Shown: positions 60,851 through 64,000 of the stretch, piece by piece
How the letters are laid out: every line of letters starts with the position of its first letter
How positions within the stretch are numbered: the first letter of the stretch is position 1
Position numbers and translations under genes: made by a program
Assembly: GCA_003254905.1 (NCBI GenBank)
Contig: QANU01013918.1
Coordinates: 393,471 to 457,470, forward strand
Reading direction: 5' to 3'
Source of the DNA: Nissolia schottii
Taxonomy: Eukaryota > Streptophyta > Magnoliopsida > Fabales > Fabaceae
Length of the DNA stretch: 64,000 bases
The notes under the pieces: model-generated
What the model was told of the DNA's origin: nothing
The model's input: only the letters and a program-made list of their open reading frames with translations
Databases searched by the model: none

Positions 60851-61867
60851 CTATTTGTTATTAACAACTATTTGCCTTCTACACCAAACCATCAATAATT
60901 ATAGCAAAAAATTAAATATGCTTCCAATGAAGACCAAATTCTTAATGTTTGCGCTACATCATGCATAACCACCTAAATTATCATATACCAAATAAAAATA
61001 CAATGACAATAATCAAGTGAACATTCTAAGCTTAAATAACCCAAACAAAAAAGAAGCAAAAAACCCTTCCCAGAAGAGAAATGATCAATAACTAAATTGT
61101 CCCATAAATACTTATAACACATCGATTGAAGCCTGTCAAAAATTAATAAGAGCATATAATGATTCAACCATACATATTAGGTCACAATTTCACATTCAAC
61201 AAAATCAAATAAATAGCAAAAGATCAAATTAAAATTTATAACTCAACAGTACATACATACAGGAACTAAAACACCTAATCCCAATTTTTCTCTGCCTCAT
61301 TTGTTTCAAAAATCAAATTAGGAATAAAATCAATTCCTGGACAGCATGCACTGAATGAGTGAAAAACCAAAATCATTTCCAAAGTAAATTTTTCATAAAG
61401 ATTGAACAATGTCCTTATATATCCAATTATTAAAAACTTCCACTAACATGCAAAGTTTATGTCCTAAAGATAATCTCAACCATCAAGCAATTAGATGCAT
61501 CGACATCCATTTTAAAACTGCTTGATTTTGTAAAGAATAATGAATACTGAATTATGTACGTAAAGAAAGAAATAACTAAATAAAAGAAGGTAGCTACAAT
61601 TGCTTTAAGAAGAATTAGTAATTAGGTCTACAATCACAGTGACAAAGATCACACAGAAAGGGGCGTACGTGACCTTAGGTAGCAAACACATTGGACATCC
61701 TATGCAGCAAACAAAGAAGTTCAAGTCAATGTCCTCCGTTAGTTATGAAGTAAGAATTGTAATCTAGGAACAGCCAAAAGTAATTTCATTTTAAGATATG
61801 TCAGAAATGTTCAAAGACTATCTTAAAGCTAAGTTGTAATATGGAGGCCCATAAATTGTTTTATTAG
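60851..61867. other. AT-rich DNA, possibly interior of the CACTA element
   Basis: No transposase motif or gene found. Confidence 0.4.
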
Positions 61868-62466
61868 TTGAATATGCTTCCCAAGCATAGACCTATTTTT
61901 TACCTTCTGTCCAAATTAAATTTGATTATAAAGGCTCCAGGGTTTGATGGCTGCAAATTTGGGTTCATCAAAACTCTGGGGGCTGTAATAGGGGATGACT
62001 TCGTGTCCTGTGTCTCAAGCTTTTTCGTTTCTGGAACCCTTCCCCGTAGTGTGAATATGACGTGGGTTGCCTTGGCATTGAAGGTGGACGATGCCCAACA
62101 AATTAAAGATTTTAGGCCGATAAGTATGGCGGGCCACATCTATAAAGTGATAGTCAAGGTTATGGCTAACCGCTTGAAAGTCGTGATGCCAATGCTGGTG
62201 GGGAAGCCCAAACAGTATTTGTAAAGGAGAGGCAAATCCTTGATGGGGCACTTATCGCTTGTGAGACAGTGCAATGGTTCAAGAAGACAAAAGAAAAAAA
62301 AACAAGCACTTATCCTAAAGCTAGACTTTGAGAAGGCATATGACTCTGTGAGATGGGTCTTTGTTGATCATGTCCTTGATCGGATGGGTTTTGGTGAAAA
62401 CTGGAGAGCTTGGATTTGGAATTGTACGTCCTTGGCGAAGGTGTCGATCCTTGTGAATGGTATTTG
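61868..62466 (+). pseudogene. LINE reverse transcriptase relic
   Basis: From about 61930 the translation reads APGFDGCKFGFIK, SFFVSGTLPRSVN then WVALALKV and DFRPISMAGHIYKVIVKVMANRLK. After a frame change it reads FVKERQILDGALIACE, then after another LKLDFEKAYDSVRWVFVDHVL and MGFGENWRAWIW, ending at SILVNG. These are the RT fingers and motif A (LDFEKAYDSV) of L1-type ORF2. The FADD motif is not reached, because an LTR begins at 62467. Two frameshifts make it inactive. Confidence 0.85.
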
Positions 62467-63410
62467 ATAGGTGGAGTTTGTACTTAACATTGCATCATAA
62501 AAATGTATGATTTTAATGCTTAATTAATATGTTGTGTACATTATCATCTTTTGTGAGAAATTGAGAAAAATTCAATTTAGGGTACTATTTTTATGTAGAT
62601 TTTTTTGTCCTTTTTAATTTTTTATTATTGCAGAAAATAAATTGCCAAGAGGATTAATGAAGATTTAAAGGAGATTTGATAAGATACAAATTTTGAAGAA
62701 GAGATTTGAAGAGAAGATTTGGATCATACAAGACAAGTTTGAATTCAAATTCAAAAAGATTTGGTTAAAGATTTGCTAACGATTTTTTAACGCTGACATT
62801 GTCGCGGATTTTGCATTAGGATGGAGGGTGAATCTCAATTTGACATCAATTACAAAGTTGTAGATCTATCTCTTAGCTTTAATTGAAGATTTGAATCACC
62901 TCAATCCGATATTTATAGCCAAAATTATCGCGATTTTACCAACTGTTATGTTGAAATTGGGGAATTTTCACCCACTTTGGGCCCATCCTCTATAAATAGA
63001 CATCCTCTCTCAACAACTTCACACAACTTCATACTCAGCCTCCACTTTTATTTTCTGCACTTTAATTTTTCCTTTTATTTTATGCACTTTAGGTTTAGTA
63101 GTGCTTAGTTATTAGTTCTTCAAAGATTGTTGGAACGCTCGCATTGGCAACGCAAGCTTCCAATTATTTGTGATGCTCTTCCGTTATTGTTTTCAGGTTT
63201 TGTTATTTTAATTCTCCATTATTTTCCACTCTCTTCTTTTCTTTATTTATTATGAGTCTTTATCCTCCGTCCATGGAGGAGTAGTTCCTTAATATCTTGC
63301 ATGCGGTAACTCTAGATTTGGATTAATTAGAGGTTATTGTGCTTAATATTTTTAATTCACTGTAATAGTTTAATGTCATTTTTTTAAAAAAATAATACTG
63401 GAGCTCACAT
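62467..63410 (+). mobile_element. LTR abutting the LINE relic
   Basis: TGATAGGTGGAG starts exactly where LINE homology ends (after VNG). The central part (about 62855-62960: GTTGTAGATCTATCTCTTAGCTTTAATTG-like, then ATAGCCAAAATTATCGCGATTTTACC) matches the LTRs at 10560 and 22166 in order, but the 5' 200 bases differ. A TATA (CTCTATAAATAG) is at 62989-63000. The right end is not located. Confidence 0.55.
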
Positions 63411-64000
63411 GACAGAAGTTAAAATTACTTATCAACTCAACTAATATATAAATTTATTTCTGCCATTAAATTGCTAATTGAAAATTTGTCTTATGAATTG
63501 CGTTGGTGTCCGTAGTTGCTTTATCTAAGCTAGCTATATATACAATTCTCTTTTATTCATATATCGTTTTATAATCAATCAGGCAATGTACTACAATCAG
63601 TCTCAGGAGAGAAACCATGTCATTTGTGGGGTCAACATTCTCATTCAAGACTAAAATTAAAATATAAGGATTGGGACAACACATGAATCGGGGATTTTTC
63701 CAACTATCTATGCTACTGACCTGCATTAGTATGTAAAGTAAAACCTTGAAAATTCCATGCATTGAATAATACAGCTAATTAATTGAAAAAATATTATCTC
63801 CATTTTGCTAATTTATTGTACCAAAAATAACAATTAAAGAAATTACAACTTGTTCAAATGATAATCACCTACTTCTCTCTTCAATATTAGATAACACTTT
63901 TCATTTAAAATTTTATTTAAAATTTTGTCTAAAATTAGTTGTCATTTGATTAATTAAAAAAAATTAATTGCTATTTTTCTAATTTTACTCGTACAATAAT
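63411..64000. other. AT-rich DNA, nothing recognised
   Basis: No gene; the open frame at 63553-63762 has no motif. Confidence 0.5.

Noticed and set aside
1..64000. CRISPR arrays, bacterial operons, riboswitches
   Set aside because: None seen; the repeats here are transposon ends, minisatellites or microsatellites, and all gene structure is plant nuclear.

Overview
This is nuclear DNA from a flowering plant, almost certainly a eudicot. Evidence: two intron-containing plant genes, a nuclear-type tRNA-Leu(UAG), a fragment of plastid ndhF, and a dense fill of plant LINE, gypsy, copia, CACTA, hAT and SINE debris in very AT-rich DNA. Some repeat types would suit a legume, but nothing here fixes the species. 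There are no operons, CRISPR arrays or bacterial features.

Only three features look like intact functional genes. (1) A three-exon R2R3-MYB transcription factor of subgroup 20 (MYB108/MYB78/MYB112-like), coding span 25800-27986 on the + strand, 350 aa. (2) A three-exon gibberellin 2-oxidase, coding span 43635-48420 on the - strand, 330 aa, with all iron and 2-oxoglutarate ligands in place. (3) A tRNA-Leu(UAG) at 36138-36217 on the - strand.

Layout. 1-4361: nested retroelements (gypsy LTR, LINE reverse-transcriptase relic, a second LTR, copia RNase H with its 3' LTR). 4890-5117: a tRNA-derived SINE in a 16-bp target duplication. 8151-10175: a 2-kb foldback element with very long inverted arms. 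10560-12079: a solo LTR inside a CACAAAC-rich minisatellite. 14440-18334: an inverted copy of the left-edge LINE+LTR chimera, here with primer-binding site, gag relic and a nested hAT-type MITE. 20420-20880: inverted GAATTCGCCAC-type repeats with a 151-bp near-perfect hairpin. 21280-24540: a LINE relic and two more LTR pieces. 25220-28082: MYB gene with promoter elements and poly(A) signal. 31097-33063: a coding-like acidic relic, a CACTA-type end and a short dispersed repeat. 41047-42546: another CACTA-like end, the ndhF insert between ~150-bp direct repeats, and a second copy of the short repeat. 43359-48660: GA 2-oxidase with 2.6-kb and 1.2-kb introns. 48790-50150: an element filled with TTTGTGCAC repeats. 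52690-57760: degenerate LTR elements including a TRIM-sized one. 59400-63410: LTR-like DNA, a CACTA end, a LINE reverse-transcriptase relic and an LTR abutting it.

The MYB factor and the GA-inactivating enzyme are the only recognised protein-coding genes and lie about 15.6 kb apart. Both belong to hormone-related families, but nothing in the sequence shows a regulatory link. The least expected structures are the 11.6-kb-spaced inverted duplication, the foldback, the plastid insert with long flanking duplication, and short repeats that carry snRNA-type (USE + TATA) promoter architecture followed by T-runs.
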